Source of the DNA: Elymus sibiricus
Lineage: Eukaryota; Streptophyta; Magnoliopsida; Poales; Poaceae
Length of the DNA stretch: 64,000 bases
Assembly (NCBI GenBank): GCA_039707655.1
Contig: CM077664.1
Span: forward strand, 202,920,195 to 202,984,194
Direction: 5' to 3'
The notes below the pieces were generated by a model. That model did no database searches. It was not told the DNA's origin and worked only from the letters and a program-made list of their open reading frames with translations. Both the position numbers and the translations under genes were made by a program. Below, in pieces: positions 20,940-30,009 of this stretch (position 1 is the first letter of the stretch; each line of letters begins with the position of its first letter).

Positions 20940-22573
20940 ATGTCTGTAGACGAATCACTAGGTTCTCATCAAATTAATTCATTTGCAGCATTGCTTGAGG
21001 AAAATCTTCAAACATCTTCAGAGTCCTCAAAAGTTCAAAAACCTCAGCTGAAGAAAATGGCTGATGGAAAAAGGCCTCAGAAGGGAGGCAAGCGGAAAGA
21101 GGAACATACAACTTTTGAGATTCCAGATGATCTTTATGATGGATATTGCACTCCAGATGAGGAAACTCATGGAAAGGAAACAAAGGAGCAGCGCAAAACG
21201 CGTATGCAAAAGATCAAGAGATACTGGACATACCAGTGGAGGGATTACAATTTCGTCACCATCAAGTACATGAAGGACTTTGCTGTGAAGCCTCCTTGCA
21301 ACAGGCCACCACTTGCCGAAGGCCAAACTGCACATCCAACAAGCATCCGTAGGGGTGGAAATTCCCCAAAGAGTGGGCAAAGCAACAAGATAAGTTGCAG
21401 AAACAGGCCAAAAAGGCCGTTGATGAATTCAACAAGGCTGCAAAGGCCTCAGCTGAAGCAGATGCAAGTGGCAGTGCCAGCGCTCTGAAGCCGACTGTCC
21501 CAAAGCCCTCAGTGGCCCAGCCTGTAGCTTCAAAGGCTTCAGCACCTAAGATCACAAAATCTTCAGTGCCTCCTCCTGCTACAAGTTCTTCAATGGCAGT
21601 AGCAAAAGCTTCAACACCGGCCGTGCTCGCATCTTGCCAACGCACTGAGGGCTTTCCAACAGCCCCTATAGCTGCATCAAGTGCCTCAGCTTGTGGGAAA
21701 CCATCGTCTTCATTGCCCAAGCTGAAGAAAAAGGTCACTGCTGGCCGTGGAACCAGGCCAAGTCCTAAGAGCAAGGCCGTTGTGCCTCAGGCTGATGAAC
21801 ATGGGCTAGCTGACGAAGATGAGCTCGCTGAGTTCCTCAGAAGAAAGCAAGAGCAAGCTGCAATTGCTAAGAATTCTTCAGTACCACTACTCCTGGAACC
21901 CAAGAAGCTTCTGGACTTCATTGACATCTAGTGCACCAAGCCAGACACGCCTCTTCATGAATTGAATATGCCTCCCGGTCCGGGTCATGTGCTTTCTGCT
22001 TTCATTTTAAATGAGAAGCATAAAATTGCTCAAGCAAAACTGGTGAGGAAACAGCAGCTGCAGAAAGAAAAGGAGTTGCGGAAGAACATGCTTTCAATTT
22101 CTCCTCAGCAACTCGTGACTTTGCAATCAGAAATTCAACAGTTGTCTGAAGAATTTGAATGCCAGTCAAGTCACTGCTGTGGTGTGCGTGACAGATTCAT
22201 CGCTGCAACCAAAAAGTTTCTTGAAGAGCACAACAAGCGTGAGGCTGCAAAGTTCGGCACAGTGCCTCCTTCCAGTTCCTTAGATCATGCTCCAACCAGT
22301 GAGACTACCAGAGCAACTGAGGTTGCACCTGAAGAATATGACAGGGCAACTGAAGAAGTTGTTCCTGAAGAAATTGCCAGGGCGACTGCATCAGTCGTGC
22401 CTGAAGAAATTGAACCATCCAGTTCCTCAGCAGCAGCACCACCAGCAACTTCACCTGTGAAGCATATCACCCTTCCTTCTGCATCAGAAGTGAAGCGGAC
22501 CAAGGCTGCTGAGAAGGAAGCAAAGAAAAGAAAAGCTTCAGCCCCACCAACTAACACAGCAACTGTGAAGTGA
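20940..22573 (+). pseudogene. Copia extra ORF region, N-terminal half, frame-broken
   Basis: Three consecutive open stretches (20940-21488, 21395-21931, 21962-22573) read like one protein broken by a frameshift near 21360-21400 and a TAG at 21929-21931. The first opens with MSVDESLGSH and a Lys-rich stretch. The second begins with a probable coiled coil (KQAKKAVDEFNKAAKA) and a Ser/Ala/Pro/Lys-rich linker. The third has a second coiled coil (residues about 15-65) and an acidic repeat built on VPEE(I/Y). SIRE/Maximus elements carry an extra ORF here, sometimes called envelope-like. No signal peptide or transmembrane segment is visible in this half. Its function is unknown. Confidence 0.7.
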
Positions 22574-24747
22574 AGACGACTCCAATGTCTTCAAATGTTC
22601 CGATTGATGCCATACCTATCTCATCAGCGCCCCCTACTCCTGCCAATGAAAATCTTCAGATAGTTCTGTATTGGGTGGAATATGAAATTCCTCAGGCTGA
22701 TGCAGATGACACTGAAACCCACTCTGTTGCTACCACAGAGCGGGTGGATGAAGAAATCGAAGTCAAAGATGATGCTTCGCGTCCCCAAGTCCTGTCTCGG
22801 AAGCCCTCACAGGTTCCGTTGACTGAAGAACATGCCACTGCTTCATCTGGAAGTAGTGAACCAACTGAAGAGGATGTGGATATTGATGGTGCTACAACCC
22901 CTCCGATCATTGATGAATTTTGGGAAGCCTTCCATCCAAATTCGCCCCTCACCACTCCTCTGATGCAAGTGCCACAGTCTCCCGCCGACACTGAAGAAAT
23001 TTACACGGGCTCTGAAGAAAGACAACCATCACCACTTCAAACCATTGATGAAGAAATTCCAGCTACAGCAGCTGATGAAACTGCTCAAGATGCGCCCACT
23101 GTTGATGCCATCAATGCATCCCCTCAGCGCGATGACTCAATTCCTTCCGCAGACAATGATACTGTTCCCACTGCTACTGCTGAAGAAATTGCCAAGTCAC
23201 TTGTTGTCATAGATCCAAATGATTCCACTTGGTCCCCACGACCAGTGTTTGATGTACGCAAGAAGATGCATAACCTTCACCCAGTGCCAGTGATGCCTAA
23301 GATTGGCAGAACCCTCAGGCGGCCTCAGTTCGATAATGCCAAATTCTTCGAAGAGAAGAATTTCTTCATAGGTGAGTCCCCTTATGACTCAGCCAAGATT
23401 AGGCGTCTGCGATTCTGGACAAGGACGCAGATGAACTTCTATGCTTCATTGCTATTCGACAAGAACAAAGTGTTTCCGCATCGCCATATTCCTCACGTGG
23501 ATATGGAGTCATTGCCGTGCTTTCGGCCGGTTCTGGCTGTTCTTCACGATGCTGGATTACTCAGCTTCTGCTCTGACGTTTGCGATTGGAATGAAGAACT
23601 CATTCTTCAATTCTACGCCACAGTGCATTTCTCTCGAGACGCTGACGACATTGCAACATGGGCTCTGGACTGGATGAGTGAAGACACTCACTACAAAGCT
23701 CCAATTGAAGAACTTCTTCGAGCTCTCCCAGTTGAACCACCCCATGAAGAAGCAAGGAGAATATATGAAGAACCTGAACTGCCCAACCACCTGATGCAAG
23801 TGCTGATGAAGCCAATGGCTGAAGGAGAAGCTCCAAGGACAACCTTCTTAGTGAAGGATTTGCTATATGTGCCAAGGATCATTTTTCGCATTCTGTCCAA
23901 AACCCTCAGTCTTATTAAGGGCCACAACTCCAATACTGAAGAAGTTGTGAGAATTATGAACAATCTTCTGTTCCACATCATTCATGGTACTCCCATTAAT
24001 ATTCATGATTTCTTCCTGAGGACTTTGGTCACCGTGGCACAGTCGCCTTTTGATCTGAAGCCATATGCTCCATGGATCATGAGATTCATCAGATCTCGAT
24101 CTGCAATTCACTACAAGGCAAACAGGCAAAATCATCTGAGCTATTTGCCTGAAGTTGAAATTCTTCAGAGCACCATCTCCTCAGTTTCTGGCAAGGGCAA
24201 GGCTGCAGTAGATGAAGGAATTCCTCCCCTTGATGGACAATTTCGTCAACCAATCTCCAGCTCCAATGCTGATGAATCTGCTAGCCAGGACACCGCTGCA
24301 AAAGCTTCAAGGCCAGCTTCTTCACCTGAAGCACCACGAGTCATGACGGACTGTGAGCTGCTCATAAGCCTTCATCAGAAAGTGGACAGAAATCACAGAT
24401 GGGTTAAGCGTCAGTTTGCAGCTGTACAAGCCAACATGACTGTGACGCATAACTCAGTCCGCAAAAACCGCTATTATCTTCATGAGATATTTGACATATC
24501 ATGGGCCATCCTTTCACACCTCAAGACAGATGAAGAACTTGCTGATTTGGACTTCCAGATGAACTTTGACTGGGCAGAACCGCCAAGGAAGAAGTTCAAG
24601 AACACCAAAGTTCCTCCTCTCATGCTGAGTTCAGAGTCTTCATCGCGCACGACTGATGAAAATGAAGTCGTTGAAGACACTGCGGCTGGTCCATCTGCTT
24701 CACTCGACCCCAACAACGCTGGCACTCCCTCGACTTCACCAAGATGA
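22570..24747 (+). CDS. Copia extra ORF region, 725-codon C-terminal part
   Basis: A long open frame overlaps the preceding stretch by four bases and probably continues the same ancestral protein after a frameshift. Residues about 1-220 are acidic and rich in Thr, Glu, Pro and Ser. Residues about 240-560 form a compact-looking region (FWTRTQMNFYASLLFDKNKV, ILQFYATVHF, PRTTFLVKDLLYVPRIIFRI) resembling the 'putative plant transposon protein' domain found in retroelement extra ORFs. A Ser-rich tail follows with a Lys-rich PPRKKFKNTK patch. No retroviral surface-protein features are seen. It ends about 520 bases before the 3' LTR. The domain assignment is from memory. Confidence 0.7.
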   Translation: MKTTPMSSNVPIDAIPISSAPPTPANENLQIVLYWVEYEIPQADADDTETHSVATTERVDEEIEVKDDASRPQVLSRKPSQVPLTEEHATASSGSSEPTEEDVDIDGATTPPIIDEFWEAFHPNSPLTTPLMQVPQSPADTEEIYTGSEERQPSPLQTIDEEIPATAADETAQDAPTVDAINASPQRDDSIPSADNDTVPTATAEEIAKSLVVIDPNDSTWSPRPVFDVRKKMHNLHPVPVMPKIGRTLRRPQFDNAKFFEEKNFFIGESPYDSAKIRRLRFWTRTQMNFYASLLFDKNKVFPHRHIPHVDMESLPCFRPVLAVLHDAGLLSFCSDVCDWNEELILQFYATVHFSRDADDIATWALDWMSEDTHYKAPIEELLRALPVEPPHEEARRIYEEPELPNHLMQVLMKPMAEGEAPRTTFLVKDLLYVPRIIFRILSKTLSLIKGHNSNTEEVVRIMNNLLFHIIHGTPINIHDFFLRTLVTVAQSPFDLKPYAPWIMRFIRSRSAIHYKANRQNHLSYLPEVEILQSTISSVSGKGKAAVDEGIPPLDGQFRQPISSSNADESASQDTAAKASRPASSPEAPRVMTDCELLISLHQKVDRNHRWVKRQFAAVQANMTVTHNSVRKNRYYLHEIFDISWAILSHLKTDEELADLDFQMNFDWAEPPRKKFKNTKVPPLMLSSESSSRTTDENEVVEDTAAGPSASLDPNNAGTPSTSPR

Positions 24748-25268
24748 TTTTCTTCGGGGGCGTTAGTCCTCACCTTGTCTCCTTTTGGTCATGTGATGAC
24801 AAAGGGGGAGAAGTGTGAGTTAGTCTTCAAGCGGGTCGTTATATGGGCTGTTTTTGCTGAGTTACAACTCTTGAACTTCATTTGATTCGCTTTTTGACGA
24901 GTTGTAACTTAAATAACTGTTGGCGGTCTGACTCTTTTGCAATGTTTCATATGCATGCTCTGATCGTAACTATATCTGCTCATGCATGCACAATTTCGTC
25001 AGACACCAATTTTCATCATGCATTCATATTCTTCAAATATCTTATGATCATGCATGATTGGATTCCAAGATATAGGGGGAGATCTCCACAATTTCAACCT
25101 GCCATGGTCATTTGCAATTCAAAGCAAATTCCTCATATGCACATCTTCAGGGGGAGTTCCTCAATATCTTGTAATCAATTTCTTCAAACTCTGTACTTAC
25201 ACTTCAATTATTTTTACTCCCGTTGAAAGCCTAACCAATTTATCATCAATCACCAAAAAGGGGGAGAT
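24748..25268 (+). other. Copia 3' untranslated region and polypurine tract
   Basis: No gene is seen. GGGGGAG-type purine runs occur at about 24804-24811, 25074-25081 and 25150-25156, and AAAAAGGGGGAGA (25255-25267) immediately before the LTR is the probable polypurine tract. Confidence 0.65.
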
Positions 25269-26576
25269 TGTAAGTGCATCAAGTGCCCCCTTAGTGGTTT
25301 TGGAGTATTGAAGACAAATAGGTTGAGGAACTAATGTGTTTGTGAGTATACACAGGAGACAGAGTCCCTGAAGATTTGGTTTAACACATGGAAGACGACC
25401 CCTAAAAATAGATTTCTTCAAGTGAAGAATTTGATGATGAAATTGGTACGGCCTTTGAAGAAATTGATGTGAAGACTTTGAAGCTTGAAGACTTTTGTTT
25501 TCGTAGTTTCTTTTCTTCTTATTTGAGTCATAGGAAAAACCGTACTGTTAAAGGGGGGCTAGGTGAAACATATTTCACATTTCCAAAGTGATGCTCAAAC
25601 TTACTAAAACCATATTTCACAAGCCGCTTCGAGTGAAGCCTTTGGAAATCTCCAGTACAGCTAACGCATTTGCTAGCGACAGTAACGAAGTTCATCTGGT
25701 CGCTGACGAATTTGGTCAGGCTGAGGAGTTAGGAGTTCGCCAGTGCGATCTGCCTACCGTGAGGAAATTGAGTGCCCTGACGAATTGAGAGTACAATTTT
25801 CCGACCGTTGCTGCGCCGCGTGCCAGCTGTCGAGTGGATCCTTATCCTAACAACGGTCGAATCAGACAAGGGCATTTATGACATTTTAGGTCGAGTTGCC
25901 CCCTGGCTATAAATAGCCCCCCCCCCCCAACCAGTTGTTGGTTGGCTGCTCCGAGAGAACTTGACACTTGTCATTTGAGTGCAACCCATCCTCTGACGAC
26001 TTTGTGGAAAACCCAAGTGAGGAAAAACCCAACCAGAGCCTAAGTGACTGAGCATCACTGAAGAGATTGATCTGTGTGATCCGACGCTTGTTACCTTTGA
26101 GGATTGTCATTCCTCCAGATGGTTAGGCGTCATGTTCTGAGCACCCAAGAGTAATTGTGGCATGCCGGTGAACAAGTCTGTGAAGGTTTTGGAAGTCTAC
26201 CTTGAAGACTTACCACGAGTGATTGGGCGAGGTCTAAGTGACCTTAGCTCAAGAGGAATACGGTGAGGACTAAGTGTTCTCTGAATTGCGACTCAGCCAC
26301 CTCAACCAGACGTACAGTTGATGCAGCAACTGGAACTGGTCTACCAAATTCCATTGTCTTCACCGAGCCAACCTGGTTTCAAATTCCTCACCCTCCCATA
26401 CTTTATTCCTCACCCTTATGTATGTTGTTCGCATGTACTCTGAATCTGTGATGACTTAGTTTCCCATGCGTTTCTATTTCTTCACTCTGTTCTTCGTCAA
26501 ATTCTTCAGAGTTTGACGAATTTCTAATAATCTCCCATTCACCCCCCCCCCCTCTGGGAGATAACCTGCGCTTTCA
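25269..26576 (+). repeat. Copia 3' LTR (Maximus/SIRE-type)
   Basis: It begins TGTAAGTGCATCAAGTGCCC after the purine tract, as in SIRE-lineage LTRs, and contains a TATA box at 25908-25916. The end near 26576 is placed at CTTTCA after a C-run and could be off by tens of bases because the 5' LTR is outside the window. Small frames inside are not genes. Confidence 0.75.
25908..25916 (+). promoter_or_regulatory. TATA box in Copia 3' LTR
   Basis: TATAAATAG lies just upstream of a run of Cs and a leader-like region about 640 bases into the LTR. It is a strong match to the plant consensus. Confidence 0.7.
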
Positions 26577-26616
26577 CTATGCTTTCATGTTCCATACTTC
26601 TTTCTAGTGTTCTTTA

Positions 26617-26742
26617 GATGACGATGATGATGTCCATGTCTCATACTTATGTTTATGGAGTTTCGACGATGATGATGTTGATGATCTTGAGATGATGATG
26701 ATCTTTAGATGTTGATGATCTTGAGATGATGATGATCTTTCA
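26617..26742 (+). repeat. GATGAT-rich minisatellite
   Basis: GATGTTGATGATCTTGAG followed by ATGATGATGATCTTT occurs twice in tandem (about 26673-26739), preceded by ACGATGATGATG runs. It lies in the CACTA internal DNA. Confidence 0.8.
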
Positions 26743-26895
26743 TATTATCTAGATGAGGTTTTGTACATTGAATATATTTCTGTGTATGTACATGTTGCTT
26801 CCTGTGATTTTGAATGCAAAATGCAAAATTGTGCTGTGAATTTGAATTGGAAATGCAAAAATAGAGCAGTTCTAAAAAAACAGAGAAAAACTATG

Positions 26896-27275
26896 CCGAC
26901 GACGTTGCCGTCGGCATAGCCACAACCAGGAGGTCCCAGCGGGCGCCACGTGACAGACGTACGCCAACGGCCTGGCCGTCGGCATAGAGCACTGCCAGAC
27001 GATTGAGTATGGCGCCATGTGTTCTCTTTTCATTGGTTCCGCCTGGTCACGGCGCCGTCAGTGGACGTCCGGCGGATTTTTTTGCCGACGGGGATTCTAT
27101 GCCGACGGCCGTACGGATGCCGTCGGCATATACGTCTATGCCGACGGTCTAACAAGACTACGCCGTCGAGATCGACGCCGACGGGGATATGCCGACGGCA
27201 GCCGTCGGCATAGGTGTATGCCGACGGTAAACGGCCTATGCCGACGGCAAAAGGCCGTCGGCATAGGGGTTAATT
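26896..27275. repeat. CACTA subterminal repeats (TATGCCGACGGC type)
   Basis: More than ten copies of a 10-12-bp word in both orientations, several back to back as perfect inverted pairs. Such repeats are the transposase-binding sites of CACTA elements. Confidence 0.85.
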
Positions 27276-27284
27276 CCGGTAGTG

Positions 27285-27604
27285 AAGGGCTTCCTTGCAC
27301 TAGGGAGCAGCAATATTTTTCCAATCCGTGGAAGTCTCTGTGTCGTGCTTGGCTGTTCAAATTTTTCTCAGTACCTACGTGTCATCAGGTCTTTTTTTTT
27401 TGAGGATCTGTCATCAGGTCTTCTGTTTAACAGGTTTTCTGTGGTTTTTAGTTTTTCTAATTCACGATCTAAGACTTTTTTTAGGGTTATTCACGATCTA
27501 AGACTAGCTTGCTAAAGTAGGGCCGCCACGCTCTGCCCGTGCTTAAGCCCGTTCGTTGATTGAATTGTTACTTGCTTATTCCATAGTTGTGTGTGTTTGA
27601 TAAG
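27285..27604. other. Unassigned 320-bp spacer
   Basis: I see no gene or element. Two short direct repeats are present: GTGTCATCAGGTCTT-like copies near 27380 and 27410, and TTCACGATCTAAGACT near 27461 and 27489. Confidence 0.5.
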
Positions 27605-27607
27605 TTA
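27605..27607. repeat. TTA target duplication, left
   Basis: TTA directly precedes the TIR at 27608 and matches 45890-45892. A 3-bp TTA/TAA duplication is the hallmark of PIF/Harbinger elements. Confidence 0.9.
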
Positions 27608-27628
27608 GGGCATTTCTAACCGATCCCC
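27608..27628 (+). repeat. Harbinger left terminal inverted repeat
   Basis: It is identical to the reverse complement of 45869-45889 over 21 bases. Beyond that, GTAAGTGAGGAT here corresponds to TTAAGGGAGGAT at the other end. Confidence 0.93.
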
Positions 27629-27878
27629 AATAAGGCCGTAAGTGAGGATAAATTCGGTTATCCCCTCTTACAGCGCACCTAGCCGAGGCGGCCGCAAAGA
27701 AGAAGATGAAGAAGGCCACAATGGCACTCGTGCAGCTGCTCCGGCACGGGCGGCGGCCGCCAAGTGCTCGATGAAATGCCTACAAGGTAAAAAAAATCTT
27801 TTTCGCATTTCGGCCGAACGGTGATTGTTGGTAGTTGATGGTGATGCAGTTTCTTTGTTTCGTTGTCGTAGTGTGGAG

Positions 27879-28900
27879 ATGAACACGGCCGAGTTCTTAG
27901 CGTCTTTGGAGTCCTCGGCCACCATGGGACTTGATGAGCTCAACTACGACTCCGTTTGGCATCATTTGGAGGCGGCCCAAGACATGGAGCAAGAGGATGT
28001 AGCCGAAGAGGAGGAGGTGGCCGACGAAGAGGAGGAGGCCGAGGAGGTGGCCGATGAAGAGGAGGTTGTGGAGGTGACCGAAGCAAGCACACGGCCGTCC
28101 AGGTCACGCACCGTCAACTACAGTCAAAAAGAAGATGTTGCTCTTTGCTATGCTTGGATGAACATGTCCATGGATGCAACGATTGGAATGGATCAAACCA
28201 AGACTATGTTTTGGGAGAGAATTACCATGTACAACAACAACTCCGTGGACGTGCAATCAAGCCGTACGCAAGGTTCTCTTGGGCATCGTTGGAGCACCAT
28301 TCATGACCAATGCAACCGATGGCCCGGTTGCGTCGACCAAGTGAATCATGCGCCACCGAGCATTGTGCAAGTGGTGGGGTATGGCCCCTACATCCAAGAA
28401 CTATTCAAGCATAGCAACACCAAGTTCGGCCACAAGCCCTTCACATTGCATCATTGCTACAAAGAGCTATGTAAGAACGAGAAGTGGATCCAAAGAATCG
28501 CGGAGACCACTTCAAAGAGATCAAGGTTGAGCATATCCGTTGAGGAGGACGATGATGTTGACGAATATGCCAACAATAGACCGAAAGATAACAAGATTGC
28601 AAAAGAAAGAAAGAAGAGAAATGCATTCGGTGGGACTTGCAAAGAAGAACTTGTGGCCATGATTGAGACCAAGAAGGTGTTGGCGGCCGAATGCAAAGAG
28701 AAGAGAAGATGGCGAGGTGGAATGAGCTCAAGAAGTTGAAGGCGGATGAGCGTAGGCTTGCACTTGAGGAGGAGAGGATTCGTGATGCCAAGAAGGCCAA
28801 AGACTGTGCTATCATGTTCATGAATTCAAACACAATGGATGAAGCCACAAGGAAGTATTGGGAGCTCACTCGTGGAGAGATCTTGGAAGCCTCTCTTTGA
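27879..28900 (+). pseudogene. PIF/Harbinger ORF1-like Myb/SANT-domain protein, frameshifted
   Basis: The start MNTAEFLASLE at 27879 follows a possible leader intron (GT at 27787, AG at 27870-27871). After an acidic stretch of Glu/Asp/Val repeats (residues about 45-80) comes a Myb/SANT-like region: NYSQKEDVALCYAWMNMSMD, MFWERI, RTQGSLGHRWSTI and FTLHHCYKEL. The C-terminal part (ELKKLKADERRLALEEERI, RKYWELTRGEI) resembles the NAM-associated C-terminal domain. The frame shifts near 28700 (frame 27825-28739 versus 28691-28900), a one-base loss or equivalent. ORF1 proteins bind the element ends and assist the transposase. The partner transposase gene is absent. Confidence 0.85.
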
Positions 28901-28910
28901 AATGTTGGAG

Positions 28911-29066
28911 GTGGCTGAGGTGGTGGTGGTGGTGATGGTGGTGGCCGAGGGGGTGGTGGTGGTGATGGTGGTGGCCGAGGGGGTGGTGGTGTTGATGGTG
29001 GTGGCCGAGGGGGTGGTGGTGTTGATGGTGGCCGAGAGGATGGCGGTGGTGAAGGTGGTCGAGAGG
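28911..29066 (+). repeat. 30-bp GGT-rich minisatellite
   Basis: A 30-bp unit built on GTGGCCGAGGGGGTGGTGG and GTGATGGTG repeats about four times right after the ORF1 stop, degenerating toward 29066. Element D landed at its right edge. The long proline/histidine-rich frames on the other strand are low-complexity shadows. Confidence 0.9.
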
Positions 29067-29071
29067 ATGGT
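29067..29071. repeat. Target-site duplication ATGGT, left copy
   Basis: ATGGT precedes the TG of element D at 29072 and matches 45512-45516. It lies inside a GGT-rich region, which slightly lowers specificity, but the LTR ends fit exactly. Confidence 0.9.
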
Positions 29072-29945
29072 TGTCGGCCCAGTGGGAACCAAGGTACCAC
29101 GGCCCGTCTACCTCTGGCACAGAGGGCAGCGCTTGGGCCGGCCCACGAGAGTGGCCCTGCCTCGACCGCTCCGGAGGAAGCCGCCTCGTGAGGCCCCCTC
29201 GCCGCTAGGTCAGGCCCTACCGAGGCCGCCAAGCATCAGGATGCCTCGCAAGGCTCCCCTCGCGAGGCCTCCTCACGAAGCAGACCGTACGGCGCCAGCC
29301 GCGGGGTTTTGCGCCCTGCACATGGGTGACGACCCGCTGTCAGGATAAGGACAGCGGGGCGTGACCGAGCCCAGCTTCCATTCTGGTGATAAGGGAGCAG
29401 CGGCGTCTGCCTTCCCCAAAGCAAGTCCCAAAGTGTTTCCTCTTTGGTGATAGATGATCAGGACGGATCGGCGCGCCAGGACGGAGGTCATCGCCAAGCC
29501 CACCGGCTCGTCACGAAAACTACTTTATCAGGCGGAGACCGCCTTTAGTCAGGATAGACCTGCGCGCCTGTCCCCCTTTGAATTGCCTCCCTGTGGCCAC
29601 CCTTTCCCGCTCATATTTTCGGGGAAGAGGACCAAGGCACTACAAAAGGGGCAGGGCCGCTTCCATGTAAGGGGATCGACTCACTTTCCCCACACCTCGT
29701 GTACCTCGAGCACAGGCTCTCCATTACAGAGCAAATCCAACACAAGCAGGAGTAGGGTATTACACCACACGGTGGCCCGAACCTGGGTAGCTCGCGCGTC
29801 CCCCTCATGTCCGGTGAGAGCCAGCGAGCCCGTCGTGTTCACGCCGTCGTTGCCGTCGTGTCGTAGGTTGCCAAGCAAAGTCCCCCAGAGTTCGAATCCT
29901 AAGTTCTTGGAGAAGTTTCTTGGACGCAGATCCTAGACTCCGACA
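29072..29945 (+). repeat. Element D 5' LTR
   Basis: This 874-bp LTR starts TGTCGGCCCAGTGGG and ends CTCCGACA, pairing with 44622-45511. Relative to the 3' LTR it lacks about 16 bases in a CTCGCGAGG-rich patch and shows CpG-to-TpG/CpA changes there. A purine-rich TTTGACGCTCCAGGTAGGGG segment follows as the presumed primer-binding region; I do not assign its tRNA. Confidence 0.93.
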
Positions 29946-30009
29946 TTTGACGCTCCAGGTAGGGGGGGCTTGCCGTCTTCGCGCCCTCGACCTCGATGCC
30001 AGCATCGAC

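Larger units (their letters stand above)
1..26576 (+). mobile_element. Maximus/SIRE-type Copia retrotransposon, partial (5' part outside window)
   Basis: The order gag-pre-integrase, integrase, reverse transcriptase, RNase H, extra ORF region, purine tract and 3' LTR is the Copia order with the extra 3' ORF typical of the SIRE/Maximus lineage. The element enters from beyond base 1, so its 5' LTR, primer site, gag and protease are not seen. It is interrupted by element A at 1028-17691, which carries a CACAC target duplication. The 3' LTR end near 26576 is inferred from a CA dinucleotide and cannot be checked against a target duplication. The lineage assignment rests on recognised RT/RNase H motifs and on the LTR start; the family name is an inference. 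Confidence 0.85.
26577..27284 (+). mobile_element. CACTA element, 3' end only (with GCCGACGG subterminal repeats)
   Basis: The segment ends TTCCGGTAGTG at 27284, the inverted form of a CACTACCGGAA terminus. Bases 26896-27275 carry many direct and inverted copies of TATGCCGACGGC, the subterminal repeat pattern of grass CACTA transposons. The Copia element truncates it on the left, so the 5' end and transposase are not in the window. The duplication after it would be AAG. Confidence 0.85.

Noticed and set aside
28441..29232. 263-codon proline-rich and 88-codon histidine/threonine-rich frames on the minus strand
   Set aside because: They are the reverse reading of the GGT minisatellite and the Harbinger ORF1; composition explains them.
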